Assembly (NCBI GenBank): GCA_037039925.1
Contig: JAXRKP010000791.1
Location: forward strand, 56,001-120,000
DNA length: 64,000 nt
Reading direction: 5' to 3'
Origin: Doris montereyensis
Lineage: Eukaryota; Mollusca; Gastropoda; Nudibranchia; Dorididae
Shown here: piece by piece, positions 1 to 38,711 of the stretch
Layout: every line of letters begins with the position of its first letter
How positions within the stretch are numbered: position 1 is the stretch's first letter
Made by a program: the position numbers and the translations under genes
Notes under the pieces: generated by a model
Seen by the model: only the letters and a program-made list of their open reading frames with translations
The model's database searches: none
What the model was told of the DNA's origin: nothing

Positions 1-260
1 TAGATAATGTACGAGAGGTAATTCAACTTGTTTAGATAATGTACGAGAGGTAATTCAACTTTATTTAGATAATGTACGAGAGGTAATTCAACTTATTTAG
101 ATAATGTACGAGGGGTAATTCAACTTATTTAGATAATGTACGAGGGTAATTCAACTTATTTAGGTAATTCAACTTGTTTCAACTTGTTTGGGTAATCTAA
201 TTTGTTTGGGCTATTTAATTTATTTGGGAAATTCAATTCGTTTGGGTAATTTGACTTATT
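1..260. repeat. Degenerating tandem array, about 34-bp unit
   Basis: About four near-identical units (core TAGATAATGTACGAGAGG followed by TAATTCAACTT) occupy roughly 1-150. They decay rightwards into shorter TTTGGGTAATTCAA-like units. The array is cut by the window start, so its full size is unknown. It would lie in an intron of the lipase gene, upstream of the exon at 592. No exon is visible in 1-591. Confidence 0.85.
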
Positions 261-591
261 TTGGCTAATGCATCTTATCTGGATAATTCTACTATTTTGT
301 TAGGTCAACTTCTTTGGGTAATACTCGTACAACCTGTTTCAATGTCATTACAATATTACGGTAACGTTTATATTATTTTATCTGTATCGATTTCTACCGC
401 AAAATAAAAGGTCTAACTATTTGACAATGTATTTGTAAATTTCCTAAACGGAAATAATAATGATACGTCATTAAACATTTTACATATATTAAGTCAAATT
501 GTAGTATATGATACAAGACTATCTCAGACTCTCATCACAATCCAATCATGGACGGAGAATCGATATACACATGTATACTTTTCTTCCTTAG

Positions 592-2724
592 GGCACCATT
601 ATTTCATCTCTCTAACACTTGACCAAACCATGACCTACACCGTGGGAAGATTACATGCCCAGTTGATTGGCACAGAGAGTACAACGGAGTGGATAGAACT
701 CAAATCGTAGGTATCTTTAGATTGACCAAATGTTTACGTTGTTTGATTTGTTTAACTGACCCCCCCCTGTCCACCATATGCGGTGATCTCAGGGTAACGT
801 TGTTTGAACAGTCAAGGCCACGTCTGATCTCATGAGACAAAAACGCATCATTATATTCATGCTATTTGTGCACCTTTTTTTTTGTCACTACAATTTACCA
901 TGTCTCCCATCCGCAGTGATCTCAGGTCGAATTAAAAGGAAACAGCAAGGTAAAAGACATGTGAAAAAGTAAAAGGAAAACAGTATACCCCACCAATATT
1001 GCCACCCACCCACGTAATACATTGTGATATAACTTGTGACAATAATTAGATTTAAATACATGAACAACAAACACCATATCCATTCGGTCTTTAGAGGTAC
1101 ATTTTTTATTCTTCAAATTATTGAAAGCATAAACCAGAGCTGCAATAGGTTTGCATAACAACAAGGAATACACTTTTACATATTGTATATTTTGTACTTA
1201 AATGTTTCGTACTTATTTAATTATTTACTTACTCAAGGCCGCCCGCTTGCTTAGTTATCAAACTTAGCAGCCTTGACAGCATTCATTATTTATGTGCAGA
1301 AGATGTTCCATTCACGCCGACCTATAACCTGTTTGTAGCAATGTCTCTGATTTTCCATTCACGCCGACCTGTAACCTGTTTGGAGCAATGTCTCTGATTT
1401 TCCATTCACGCCGACTTGTAACCTGTTTGTAGCAATGTCTCTAATTTTCCATTCACGCCGACTTGTAACCTGTTTGTAGCAATGTCTCTAATTTTCCATT
1501 CACGCCGACTTGTAACCTGTTTGTAGCAATGTCTCTGATTTTCCATTCACGCCGACCTGTAACCTGTTTGTAGCGATGTCTCTAATTTTCCATTCACGCC
1601 GACCTGTAACCTGTTTGTAGCGATGTCTCTGATTTCCCATTCACGCCGACCTATAACCTGTTTGTAGCGATGTCTCTGATTTTCTGGAGTCCTCCTTAGA
1701 CGTCAGCAGGCAGTCGTTGTTTTGGTATTTTTGTTGCCTTTTCATTGTTCAGTGGGTTGACAGTGCGGTGACTAGTCGTCCTTTGTATTTCGGTTCAAGA
1801 TCAGTGAAATAAAAGGTCATGGCTTTGTTTCGTGGGATTTCAGAATTTCTTCTCAAGAAATGTTCGAAAAGTTGCCATCTCGTTTCATGTATTTGGAGGG
1901 ATATAAGAGTTTTGTTGCATCTATTGTATAACTTATTGGACATTTCGTACAGCTTGGAAACATAACAATGCCTTCTAACATACCCTACACATATTACTAT
2001 TTAAGACAACTGAAACTAAAACCATTATCAAAGCATACTAATATTGTTGCTCACAAAAGATAACGTTTTCCCATTCTTCCCAGCGGACTGATGAGTTTAG
2101 GAGACACTATCAGTAGAATGGTTCTCAGCGATGTCAACACAGGAGCCGTCACAAGTGTGAAGGTCAAGTTCAGCTACACTGGCAGCATGTTTTCTTGGTG
2201 GAGTGACGCTCACTTGGTATTGAGCAAAGTCAAGGTCACAAACCTTAGAAGGGTGCATCCGTAAGACACAATGTCATTCTCTTGTAGTTTTTTTGTTGTA
2301 TTGGATGTTGTTGTTGTTGTTGATATTTAAAGCACACATACATGTTGAATAAATAAGTAATCAATATAATATGTATCAGTGTGGAATATAAAGTGGTAAT
2401 ATCACATATGCACGTCCTTAAATCCATATAACTTATATAGATTAAGAAATAAATATTTCAAAACTCATACAAGCAGTTATCTTTCATAGAATAATACCTG
2501 AGATGATAACAATTTTACAATGTCGTCTACATGGCCTAGTGACAATGACATTTAGATATACACACTGTATCAATAATGTGTTTCCTGCAAAAAGTGATTA
2601 TTGATATGCTTCTTATTTTTTTATCCTCAGCAAATTCTTCTGCCAGCCAAACATGCGCATTGAACACGAACATGAACTGACTTTGTCAAGTGGCACCTTT
2701 ATCGAGGCTGACTGTGGTTATTAA
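592..2724 (+). CDS. Pancreatic-lipase-like protein, 3' end (PLAT/LH2 domain), partial
   Basis: Three exons are visible: 592-706, 2084-2260 and 2631-2724 (TAA at 2722-2724). Each is flanked by AG/GT sites and the phases join without error (2, then 2). Together they encode about 127 residues. The order is HHYFISLTL... TVGRLHAQLIG, then SLGDTISRMVLSDVNTG... SWWSDAHLVLSKVKV, then KFFCQPN... and a C-terminal DCGY. The GDTISRMV, FSWWSD and LSKVKV blocks resemble the beta-sandwich PLAT/LH2 domain that closes pancreatic-type triacylglycerol lipases; in that family it binds colipase or membranes. The catalytic alpha/beta-hydrolase part (GxSxG serine, Asp, His) must lie upstream, outside the window. 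The reading frame is intact, unlike the other genes here. Assignment to lipase rather than another PLAT protein is by motif order and is not proven. Confidence 0.72.
1305..1685. repeat. 47-bp minisatellite, about 8 copies
   Basis: The core TTCCATTCACGCCGAC recurs every 47 bases from 1306 (1306, 1353, 1400 and onward) to about 1683. Each unit continues with CTGTAACCTGTTTGTAGC and AATGTCTCTGATT. Units differ by only a few substitutions (A/G in GCAATG/GCGATG, T/C in GACCTG/GACTTG). The array lies in the lipase intron between exons 592-706 and 2084-2260. Confidence 0.95.
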
Positions 2725-2813
2725 AAGATGATTTGTTGACAAGTGCAAAAAAATCATTAAAATTCCATAAACCTGCGCAAAAAAAATTATGGAGCAATAT
2801 GGATAGCTTTAAC

Positions 2814-2819
2814 AATAAA
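2814..2819 (+). terminator. Candidate polyadenylation signal of the lipase gene
   Basis: AATAAA lies 90 bases after the TAA stop, in A-rich sequence. It is the first canonical hexamer downstream. Assignment is by position only; no transcript evidence is available. Confidence 0.45.
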
Positions 2820-2824
2820 AAAAT

Positions 2825-4010
2825 TGAATATATTTTAAATACGAAACTTGTTTTCTTCTTTAGATACTATTCCTTTTTCCTTCTTTTCTATATTTGCAGA
2901 GTTTATAAGCATACTGTCAAAGATGAGTTAACATCATGTACTTTTAAAGGAGATAAATTCAATGAGTTGTGGTTGATAGTGGTTGCAATTGGTTATGTTA
3001 AAACTCATCCATCATTGGACATAACATTATGTTAGTTACCCACCTCCCCCTCTCCCTTTAAAAAACATATTTATCTTCTTTCATAGTAATTTTGTTATTT
3101 TATTTGCTAATTTCTTGCAAATGCAAAATTGTAAATAGTGTATGCTTACATCTTCATAATATAACTTTGTGTCCTTCCTCTGTAGTTTTCAAATAAGTAA
3201 CATGAATATGATATTCGCATTCTGGGAAAGGAGTATTCTTTCATTTTTATTCGTCTCCAATTGCTCTCTTATTGAAAATATGTCCTTATTCATATTATCT
3301 ACAAATGAAGGTAATTCAAACTGCAATGAAAATAAAAGGTTGGAAATAGGTTCCATGAAAGAACAAACATTTCTCAGATAAGATCAATTTTAGCAATTTT
3401 AAACATAACAGTTAAATGATAAGTCATGTCATAATGCAGTTTTAAATGCTCTCGAAACCTTTAAGTCCATCGTGTGTTATGCTTTAATTGATATTTAATC
3501 AAATAAATTCTCTATCACTGCTTCATAATGTTAAAATTTCGTTAAGAGGGACTTCACAAAATTGACTCAAGGAGATTCAATATTTGCTGTTTTTTGTTTG
3601 TAAATTGATTTTAATTCTCATTTTAGACAATGCTCATTGCGTGACATTAATGCCACCCCTCCCCACTCCTTGTCGTTTTCAATTTTAACTAGTATTTTGA
3701 TTCTTCATCTTATGGAACAAATAAAACTAATCAGATGAGTTGTAAAATTGTTCTCACTCTCTGGATGGTATTCTTCAATAACTAATTTGTTTGTTTAAAG
3801 ATTTTGCGAGAAGAAAAACTGAACCGGTTCACCAACATGGCTACGAAAGTTTCATGGTGATCCAGAATGGAAACATAGATTTGTGTAATAAATGGTTACA
3901 AACAAAATATTGACGGCTATCTCAAGACTTTTGCTTTGCATGACATCTAATACCAAGTCACATAATAAAACAAAATGCAAACTTGTGTAACACTACCTAG
4001 ATTTTTTTTT
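2825..4010. other. Intergenic, AT-rich, no gene seen
   Basis: Open frames of 70-100 codons occur at 2733-3035 and 3169-3381. They are low-complexity, lack recognisable domains and are what AT-rich DNA gives by chance. I see nothing supportable here. Confidence 0.5.
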
Positions 4011-4325
4011 AAATTGATTTGATTTGATTTTACCTACATCCACAACTAAGGTGATTTCAGGTTTATGGTGGGACTTTTCAAATTTTGCCTGGACTGGCCT
4101 GTAAACAGCTAAGGGATCTTTGACGTGCACAGATGATTGTGATCTGCATATGGGACCCCATTTTCACCATCCATCTCCGATGGAACTAGATGTCAATCCG
4201 TTTACCTGGTCCAGGGGGGGGTTACTTGAAAAAAAAAAGAGAAAATGTTTCAGTCTGTCAGGCATGAACCTACAACCTTTTGGTTGAGAGGCCTGACACT
4301 TTACCTCTGGACCACTGAGTCCCAA
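4011..4325 (-). mobile_element. tRNA-derived SINE (family S1), full-length copy
   Basis: Read on the minus strand it starts with a tRNA-like head: box A-like TGGTCCAGAGG, then box B-like GTAGGTTCATGCC at about 4270. A conserved body follows (TCCATGTGCAGATCA-like, CCTTGGCTGTTTACAGGG-like, GAGATCACCTTAGTTGTGGA-like), ending in a short TCAAA-type simple tail. The same layout recurs at 5195, 7003, 9368, 15637 and 59155. The boxes are those of an RNA polymerase III type 2 promoter. The family name S1 is mine. Confidence 0.8.
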
Positions 4326-4439
4326 CTCTACCTAGATGAAGAGAAGTTTTTTTCTTTTCATTGTAGCTTCGTAACTTACTTTCATCAACCATACATGCGA
4401 TGCGCTCAACGTAACTTGAGAGTAAACAACAAGATACCA

Positions 4440-4650
4440 TAGAGATGTAAAAGAATGAAAGGAAAGCGACAGAACATACCAATGGTGTCCGCCAACAACC
4501 CACATGAAGACACGTTTGCTTCATTGAAATTTACCAGTTCACCATATGCGATGATCTCAGGAATATTTAAGAGCAAGTGAAAGTGAAATGAAAGAGAAAA
4601 AGAAAAGAAGAAGGACTTACCAGTTATACCTGCAAACCGGCCGTATATGA
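4440..4650 (+). repeat. Dispersed repeat R3 (GATCTCAGG ... GGACCTACCAGT family)
   Basis: It contains the block TGCGATGATCTCAGG, a purine-rich stretch of AAAGAGAAAAAG type, then GACTTACCAGTTATACC. Related copies occur at about 890-1015, 59310-59425 and 62085-62300, and in reverse at 50337-50470 and 55372-55450. In two copies the end abuts a long (GA)n or (CT)n tract. It has no coding potential. It may be a SINE-like or satellite-seeding element; its class is unknown to me. Confidence 0.65.
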
Positions 4651-5194
4651 AGATTAGCAACAACAAAACAGCTATGTCGCAAATCCGTGGCAAGACATCT
4701 CCCTAATAATAATGACGGTTCTTGATTCTAAACATGATCTGCATCATGATACATGTAATAAGATTTTTTGCATTTAGGAGAATGTTATAAAGTTTCAGCT
4801 ACTCAAACATGATTTTCAAACACACACAAAAACCCAACAAAACAAGTCACTATGGCAAGGTGTGTCAGTCTTTAAATTTCCAAACACTTGTGATGTCATT
4901 GTAATCACTGATGATATCGCACATTGGCGAGGCGACATCGTTTTTAGGACAATGAAAATCTCTTTGAGATTAAGTGGGAAGATGATAAGATATTTTTTTC
5001 ATAATGAAGCAAATGATGTTCAATTGAATTTGTCTATAGCATTTCCATCTTATTTGAGATTAATTTTGTTGACTTAATTGCCTGTCAGTCATTATATAGT
5101 AAAATCCATGGACATTTATTATTAGAACAAATGCTCATTTCACAATGAAGACAAAAGATTTCAACATGCACTTTCATATGTAGTATTAGAATTG

Positions 5195-5468
5195 TTTTAT
5201 TTGATATACCCACAACCACAACTAAAGTGAACTCTTGAATTTTGGTAGGATTCTTAATTTTGTCCAGACTGCCTTGTAAACAGTGTGTTGTGATCTGCAT
5301 ACGTGATCTCTTTTTATCGTCCATCTCCGATTGGGACTAGATGTCGATCCATCTACCTGGACCAGGGGGTTAGATTGTACTAGAAAAACCATGAGAGAAT
5401 CTTTCAACCCAAGACCCAAGACCTTATGGTTGAGAGGCACCTTGCCTCTGGACTACCAAGTCCCCCCT
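5195..5468 (-). mobile_element. tRNA-derived SINE (family S1)
   Basis: Same body as the copy at 4011-4325 and in the same orientation. The tail side is at about 5195 (TTGATATACCCACAACCACA) and the tRNA-like head is at the right end (CTCTGGACTACCAAGTCC on plus). It is about 10-15% diverged by eye and slightly shorter in the middle. Confidence 0.75.
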
Positions 5469-6029
5469 ACATTAGAACCAAATTTATGAAATAAAGACAT
5501 ACAGGGTAAAAAAAAAAAATCCAAGTTAGGGTGATGTCCAGTTTCACAAAAAAAATGGGGTAAAAAATATTCCCACAGTTGTTATAAAACGCTAGATATA
5601 AATTTGGCTTGTGATGCAGTGTCTTTAGTGACTTTTTAATTGGAATTTATCATCTATTTTTAAATTTGGGACATCAAAATTCCCATTCTAAAATGTACAG
5701 ATTTTTCTGTGTTTAATAAAACGCAAAAGAGGAAATCATAGAATAATACTCCAAAATTCAATTATTTTAAAGATTTTTTTCCTCATTTGTGTCTTCATTC
5801 GTCACTTAAGCCCTTTTATAAACCTGTTTAAACACCATCTCTAAAAGAGATATTGGGTTACAATTTATCTACCTATTGGCTTTTACATGTCTGTAAAATA
5901 AATTTACCCCCTGGGATGAAATAAGATGTTTGAATTGAATAGAATTATAGAATATTAGTGAATGTGTTGAAACATTAACACAAGCCTTCTTTATATTCTT
6001 CTCCCCGATGGTCTACTCTGTCTCCCTGT

Positions 6030-6402
<373 letters not shown>

Positions 6403-6559
6403 AGTGAAAAAAACCCAACCTAAACAAACTCACCATATTGAAGTGGATTCTTATTTGTTTCGTTGTTGTTGCTATACTCTATAGTATAATGAAATAGTCA
6501 TAGTTGCAGAACTTGCTCCACCAGTAGAGGTTAAAGGGCGATGATAGTTAAACGTGCAA

Positions 6560-6985
6560 AGAGACGGACACTGACAGAGAGACAGACAGTTTGAGACAGT
6601 GAGACAGAGAGACGGATAGTGTGACAGAGAGACGGACAGTGTGACAGAGAGACGTGCAGTGACAGAGAGACAGACAGTGAGACAGAGAGACGGATAGTGT
6701 GACAGAGAGATGGACAGTGTGACAGAGATGGACAGTGTGACAGAGACAGAGAGATAAAGAGATAGAGACTGAGAGCGACAAGAACAAAAACAGATAAACA
6801 GACGCGCAGACAGAAGAAAAGAGAGACAGACAGTGAGACAGAGAGACGGATAGTGTGACAGAGAGATGGACAGTGTGACAGAGATGGACAGTGTGACAGA
6901 GATGGACAGTGTGACAGAGACAGAGAGATAAAGACTGAGAGCGACAAGAACAAAAACAGATAAACAGACGCGCAGACAGAAGAAA
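6560..6985. repeat. GACAGAGAGA-type minisatellite with internal duplication
   Basis: Imperfect units of GACAGTGTGACAGAGAGA fill the tract. A block beginning GAGAGCGACAAGAACAAAAA and running into CAGATAAACAGACGCGCAGA occurs at about 6773 and again at about 6938. The tract has therefore also grown by duplication of a segment of roughly 165-170 bp. The long serine/leucine-rich frames on the minus strand are repeat artefacts. Confidence 0.9.
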
Positions 6986-7002
6986 AGAGGCAGAGTTGGA
7001 GG

Positions 7003-7298
7003 AGGCCGTCGATGGTCTAGAAGCATGGTGTCAACCCTCAACCAAATGGTGGTGGTTTCGCGCCCCGGAGATTGACCGCTTTCTAGAGCGTTTTTGAGCA
7101 ATACCTACCCCCCCGGTCGGTGGATCAATGCCTAGTCCCATTGGAGATGGACGATAAATATGAGGTCCTGTGTGCCGATCACAGCATTCTGCGTGCGTGA
7201 AAGATCCCTTGGCTGTTGACAAGGCAGTCTGGGCAAAATTACAGATCCTTCCAAAGCCTCGCGAGATCACCCTGCTTGTGGATCTGGGTAAAATATTT
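7003..7298 (+). mobile_element. tRNA-derived SINE (family S1)
   Basis: Plus-strand copy: box A-like GATGGTCTAGAAGC, box B-like GTGGTTTCGCGCCCC, the shared body (GAAAGATCCCTTGGCTGTTG and onward) and a GGATCTGGGTAAAAT end. It is inserted immediately after the GACAGA minisatellite. Confidence 0.78.
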
Positions 7299-9367
7299 AC
7301 AATGTATACACAAATAAAATTGTGAATGTGAAAGTGTACACACAAGTAGGTCTATAACGGTTACTAAATACACATGAAATGATAATACTGTAAGACTAAA
7401 AAAAATTATTTAGACAAAAACAAGCTGAGTTCTCAAAATCTTTTTATTTTTATTTTGAACACATTGCACCTTTTCAGTAGACACAAAAAAAGACAATGTT
7501 GCATCCAAAAAGTATAAAGATGGAGAATAAAATGAACAGAATATCATAGCAGATGACTTTCGTATGAAAATATACTTTAATTTAAGAAAATAACAGGAGG
7601 AGGAAGAGGATGACAGAAGAAGAAAAAAAGAGCAGAAGGAAAATGATGGGGAGAGCTATTATTATTATAGGTAGGAGATAGAGATAGTAAGGAGGAGTGG
7701 GAGAACAAAGCCTAAGGAGAAGAATGAGGAAGAGGAAGGGCAGACAAGGTAGCAGGAGGAGGTGGCGGAAAGAAGCCTAAGTACATCAGTTGCACTGGCA
7801 GTTATAAAAATAAAAGTCTCTCTGAAATGATAGATATGCTATGAGTACACTTATATGATGAGTAAAATATCAATGTTTCTACATTAGCTAGGAAGTGGGA
7901 AATGTGGGCACTTTGCTGGATCATCAAGCACAGTCTTGGACCCTCCAATACACCATGGGCTAAATTATCTCTCTGATAAATCTTGTCACCCAAAAATGCT
8001 TCAAAGCTTACACACACATTTTTTTTTGTTAGCGTTTTTGTCCATAAATTTAAAAAACCTCCTCTTTGTTTATTGTTCTAACCTTCCTTTAAATTATAGC
8101 TTCAAGATTGGGCGCATCAGGAGAATGTGTCCCAAAGAACCAGGCACTCAGAGAGGTGACAAGAAACAAAATCAATTTCCCTCATAAAGAGGTATTCAGA
8201 CAAAATGGCACACAGCTGACAAACATTGCTGCGACCACTACTGCATTACAACGATTTTAAGCACAAACAGTCATAAGTCAAAGCATACTGGTTTGAAGTA
8301 TTAGTTGGATAAAAGGTTCCTCGGCAATACATTGGTTACACTTGAGACTACATCAATAAATTAAACATTTAATACAACACAATACAAACAAGCTTTCAAG
8401 AAAATTAAACATCAAATCAGGAATAAAATGTTATGCATGCAGCCGTATATAAATAGAAAAAGAAACAAAGAAAAACAATAGACATCCATGACTGTAAATA
8501 AAAAATCATTTAAATGCAACAGACACTTCATCTTCAAATCTACAATTTCTGCTTCCGACAGGCAGTTAACATACAAAACTTCTTTATAACTCTGTTTAAC
8601 ATACATTTGATTAGAAGACACCTTAGGAATTTTCTTCAACACAGACATGTACTGAAGAGAAAAGAATCTAATGTGTAACTTGATTAAGTCCAGATTACAG
8701 AGAATCACATACAACAGTAAGTTACCATTACGTTACAAGAAATCACATTCAATAATAGGACAATATTACAAACTAACAAAAACCATAAAAAGCCAAAAAG
8801 ACACAACTATATCAAACTACAGAGACAGCAGTGAAGTGTAAAGGCCAATACACTTAGTTTTATCAATCAGTTTTGTGTGAACTTCACGGTCTTTAGATCA
8901 AACCTTTGTGCATTAATTTAAGTTGGAAGTGTTGGGTCTGAGAAATCAAGACCTGTCTAAACTGGCGGTTATTATTGAAAGAAGACTCACACCCAAAAAT
9001 GAATGCTCTATGTCTATGAAAGGATTGAGTCAAAGTTTCCTCTGAAGCGGTTTCATAATAGGAACCTAGCCAAGAAAAATATGAATTCTTACACTAATAA
9101 GCAAGCATAGTATTCTTTAAAGCAGTGTAATATTAAAAACTTACCCAAGATAACTTTCTCATAAATTGATCTCACATTTGCAACGAAACCAACAATGCTT
9201 CTTAAAAGAGATCTTGTATTAGAAATTAAGAAAGGAGATGTTCGTTTAAAAAACTTGGAAACACTTCTTAAAGGTCATTTCATATACACATCAAGGCCAA
9301 GAATGCCCTTGAGTCTTACAATAAAAGGTGAGCTTGTAACTTTCTTTTAGAACCCATGCTACATACA
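7299..9367. other. Intergenic, no gene seen; purine-rich tract at 7590-7790
   Basis: 7590-7790 is a strongly purine-rich plus-strand tract (AGGAGGAGGAAGAGGATGAC type). Otherwise I see AT-rich sequence with scattered short open frames and no motif, splice pattern or repeat I can support. Confidence 0.45.
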
Positions 9368-9676
9368 TGATTTGATTTGATTTACCTCCATCTACAACTG
9401 AGGTGATCTCGGGGTTTTTTGGTAGGATTTTAAATTTTGCCCGGACTGCCCTGTAAACAGCCAAGGGATCTTTAACGTGCTCAGTGTTATGATCTGCACA
9501 TGGGACAACCTTTTTATCGTCTGTTTCTGATGGGACTAGGTGTCGATCTATCTACCTGGACCAGGGGGACAGATTTTGCTTGAAACAAATCCAGAATTTT
9601 TTTCAACAATTGGCGGGCTTGAACCCACTACCTTTCGGTTGAGAGGCCAACACCTTGTCTCTGGACTACTGAGTCT
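9368..9676 (-). mobile_element. tRNA-derived SINE (family S1), best-preserved copy
   Basis: On the minus strand: head with AGTCCAGAGACAAGGTGTTG, box B GTGGGTTCAAGCCCG, the full body, and a tail of three TCAAA-like repeats ending at 9368. The tRNA-like boxes are clearest here. It is a good reference copy for building a consensus. Confidence 0.85.
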
Positions 9677-9877
9677 CCATGCTACCTGAAAAAGATTGAG
9701 TCATGAATGGTACAACTAGAACTCACAATGAGAATAGGAAGAAGAATTTCTCTTCAAGGTGATTTTAGTCTAGAAGTACAAACAGACAACTTTGTGATGG
9801 TTATTTCACACCAAGGAGTGTATTGTTGACCTAACGCTTAAGTCATTTCAGTCTTCACACGTGTCAGCAGAAACATT

Positions 9878-10006
9878 GTTTACACCTTTTTTTGTAAACG
9901 ATGTCAAAATCTGATGTCGTTGAGGTGTTGGTAAGCGGTTAGCCAAGCAAAGACCAGTTTCCCCAATGTACTTCATAGGACATCGTTTACAAGAAATGGT
10001 GTAAAC
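9878..10006. repeat. 28-bp inverted repeat with 73-base spacer
   Basis: The arm at 9878-9905 and the arm at 9979-10006 are reverse complements at 26 of 28 positions. Each arm itself contains GTTTAC and GTAAAC in inverted order. It lies downstream of the TTC39 stop codon on the minus strand. It could be a foldback element remnant or a structured RNA segment; no function can be assigned. Confidence 0.7.
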
Positions 10007-10072
10007 GAAGTGATACTTTCAATCAAAACTTCATGTCATGTTTACAAATGATAACTTGTGCTGTTGATATAT

Positions 10073-10099
10073 TCATATATATATATATATATATGTGTG

Positions 10100-10131
<32 letters not shown>

Positions 10132-10137
10132 AATATA
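10073..10137. repeat. (TA)n / (TATG)n microsatellite
   Basis: An AT dinucleotide tract with a GTGTGT interruption. The tyrosine/isoleucine-rich minus-strand frame over it is an artefact. Confidence 0.9.
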
Positions 10138-13100
10138 CAATATGTATAACTTAGCGTTGATATAGTTTGATCATCTTGACTTGAACACGAGGTAACAACA
10201 TTTTGCAAAGCAGCAAAAACAAATATGAATCTTTCATCACACACAAAAAACATACACTTTTACACTCATATGTGTACTCCTTTACTGAGATCTAAATGCA
10301 CGTCTCTTGAGCTATTGCGAAACAAATCAACAAGCAGGACATAGAATTCATCACAATGTTTTCATACAGAAAATTTTTATCTGTATGCTTAAAATAATGG
10401 CACAAAAATAAGTAAAGTAATTGAAATAAGTAAAATAAGTGAAATATGTCAAGCACTGGTTTTAGTTTAAGGAATAAAATCGCAATGATTTAAGCATGAA
10501 TAGATGCAACACTGGAAATGTTTTCTGAGAAGGCAACAAAGTTATAATCTTGGTCAGACAGGGTTTCTTTTCCTTCCAGTTATTAATTACATCAATTGTT
10601 GAAAGTAATAAAAAATAGCAAACTTGAAAAAATTCTTTATCAGATAACATACAAAACACAGATACTTTACACGAGTTGTTCCATTATAGTTTCTCTCAGT
10701 AGAAGTTATCTCAGGTGGACAATTAAAACCCTCAAAACAGTCGTGTCAAAACTGATACTGCTAGTCACACACTCATCCAAACAAATCATATCAGAATTTT
10801 CTTTTCTCATTCAAGATTCAAATAAAATCCTTGGCAATGTTTCAAACAAACTGCATTGAAATTTTTACCTCATTACAGTCAATAATGTGATTCACCTCAT
10901 TACAGTCAATAATATGATTAATTATAAGTACAACACTCACAAGGAAATGAAAATATTCACATGAACTCCACACAGAATATCAATCAGCAGCAAAAGCAAC
11001 GAATGTTACTAGAGCATACATAGTTAATTGTTATACTTTTTTCATTATTGTTCTTCACACACTTATGGTAGAAATTAAAGTCTATTATAGAAAATTATTT
11101 CACAACAGCAATCAAATGAGTTGTCTCACAACATCAGAAATTTTCTTTAAATGACCAAGGCCACAAAAAAAGAAATGTACATATGCACCAGTTGAAATAC
11201 AAGCTATTGTAAAAATTCTATTTGGCCAACAAAGCCAGTTTTACGTTATACAATGATCCCTACCCAAGAGGTCGGTCCTCAGGAGACAACAAAATGCAGC
11301 CTCTTAGATGGATGGTCTCTCAGGCAAAACATGTGCTGAATGCATGGGGGTGTAGCCTAGATAATCATTATGTCACGTTTATTGGTCAGATCTTTAGACC
11401 CAGAGCTCAGACTCTTAAAAAAAAGAGGCAGGAGGATGTATAAGGAAGCTTAGGAAGAACAAAGCAGTGTACATTTCTAAGACGTTATTCCTTTTCTTTT
11501 TTTCTATTGATCATAACACTAGGTAGCCATTGCATCAAACAATGAGGCCTAATTCAGTTTTAATTTAGACCATAATCAGTTCTCTATCAGTGCAAACATT
11601 AATTCCCATCCGTTATGGCAGCGTCTTTGGTTTGACCAAGATATTTCAATGACGGCGTCTGCTTTGCAAATGTCACACATTGAGACTAAATAAAAGAAAA
11701 AAATTATTTTAGGCAATGCCTGAGGTAAGTATGAATAAACGTCTGTAACCAACTCTATTGATAAGCACACACTTTGAAGTTTTAGCCCCTTTCTCTTATA
11801 GACTGGATATTTGAAAGGCAGAAAAGGTATAGAGAGGTCTCTTTCTCCAGTTTGTCCATGATGTTTCATGCAGTAATGCATAGGTGGAAAGAGAGAAAAC
11901 AGGATTAACCTTGCCATTTTTTCTTTTAATTTCACCACTGATTGTGAGACATTGTTTCGTGACTAACTATTATGTATTAGGGAAAGATCTTCATCTCCTT
12001 TGATTTTCTTCAACGACATAAAGACATTCAAAATGATTTAGAAAATGCATTGTCAAACGAAAGTGTTTCAAACAAACAGAAATAAAATCTTTATCTTCCT
12101 TTTTAAAAATCAACAAAGGCTATATGGATGAAAAACATGATGGATATTACAAATTAGGGTCAAGTATGACAGTTGCATTGTGTTTTGATTATTATGAATA
12201 GCTGGTTGACATCTTATCTTTCTTTAGAAGAATTAACTCTTGTAATACTAGGGAAAATGATTATAACAAATGTGATCAATTCATCTGAACTTTTCCTGTG
12301 GGAATTTAGGTACATATCTCATTTCCAGAATTGATTTAACATTACCATATAAATGTATTTACAATACAAAGAACATGCAGATCAATATATTTTATATCTT
12401 GTTTGATACTTATTGGCATATTAATATAAATATATTCAATTTACCTCTATACATAAAACAACAACAAAAACATAGTTCAGACAGTGTTCCTCCCTCGTGT
12501 GAACTTCTCTTTAAATGAAACATTCACATGATTACACAAACAAGTTTTGATTTCTGCAAACTAAATTTGCAAGATCTTCACCTCATCTTAAACATTGCCA
12601 TAAATGTAATATCACATGTTGCGAAATATATCACGGGAATATGTATTAGCAACAACAAAGAAGAAATAATTTTCTCTGGAAATGAATAGGAATTTGTATA
12701 ATTCTACAACATACTCTTTTAGTCTTGTGACTGCTTTGTATTTCTTTCACGTAGGTTTTAACAGTGTCATGCTCAGACAATGGAATAAATAACGGACTTA
12801 CAAGAATTAAAAATGTATGAATTCATGATAGGTGATCACAAAGGAGTATATTTGCTCTTTAAGGGGAACAATCAAGTTAAACAATTAAAGTAAACGTTTG
12901 AAAAACCAATTTTTTTTGCTGTTTTTTTTATCTCTTTCACCACCAAAATAACACACGGTAGTTAACTATGAAATAGAAAGAAATAATATGACGATGACCA
13001 TTTAGACAACAAAGATTTGTAAAAATATAAATACATATACATATACGGATTATCCGACATTGGAATACGTTAATCGGAGCTATGAAAATGTATATGCAAA

Positions 13101-13251
13101 AAAACCTCAAACAAGACAAATTCGAATAGAGTCCACACTACAAAACATACCCATAAGTAAGAAAACCATATTTGCATTCATTTTCACCGGATTTGGGACC
13201 AAAATCAATGTCCACTGAAAGATCACATTAAAACAAACAAATGTTATAGAC
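10138..13251. other. AT-rich flank downstream of TTC39, no separate gene seen
   Basis: No splice-consistent coding block or recognisable repeat was found. Several TTTATT hexamers on plus (AATAAA on minus) occur, so part of this could be 3' UTR of the minus-strand TTC39-like gene if the first signal is skipped. The 73-codon plus-strand frame at 11222-11443 has no features I recognise. Confidence 0.4.
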
Positions 13252-13252
13252 T

Positions 13253-38711
<25,459 letters not shown>

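Noticed and set aside
6472..7101. 209-codon minus-strand frame
   Set aside because: It runs through the GACAGAGA minisatellite and into a SINE; periodic SLSV repeats reflect the DNA repeat.
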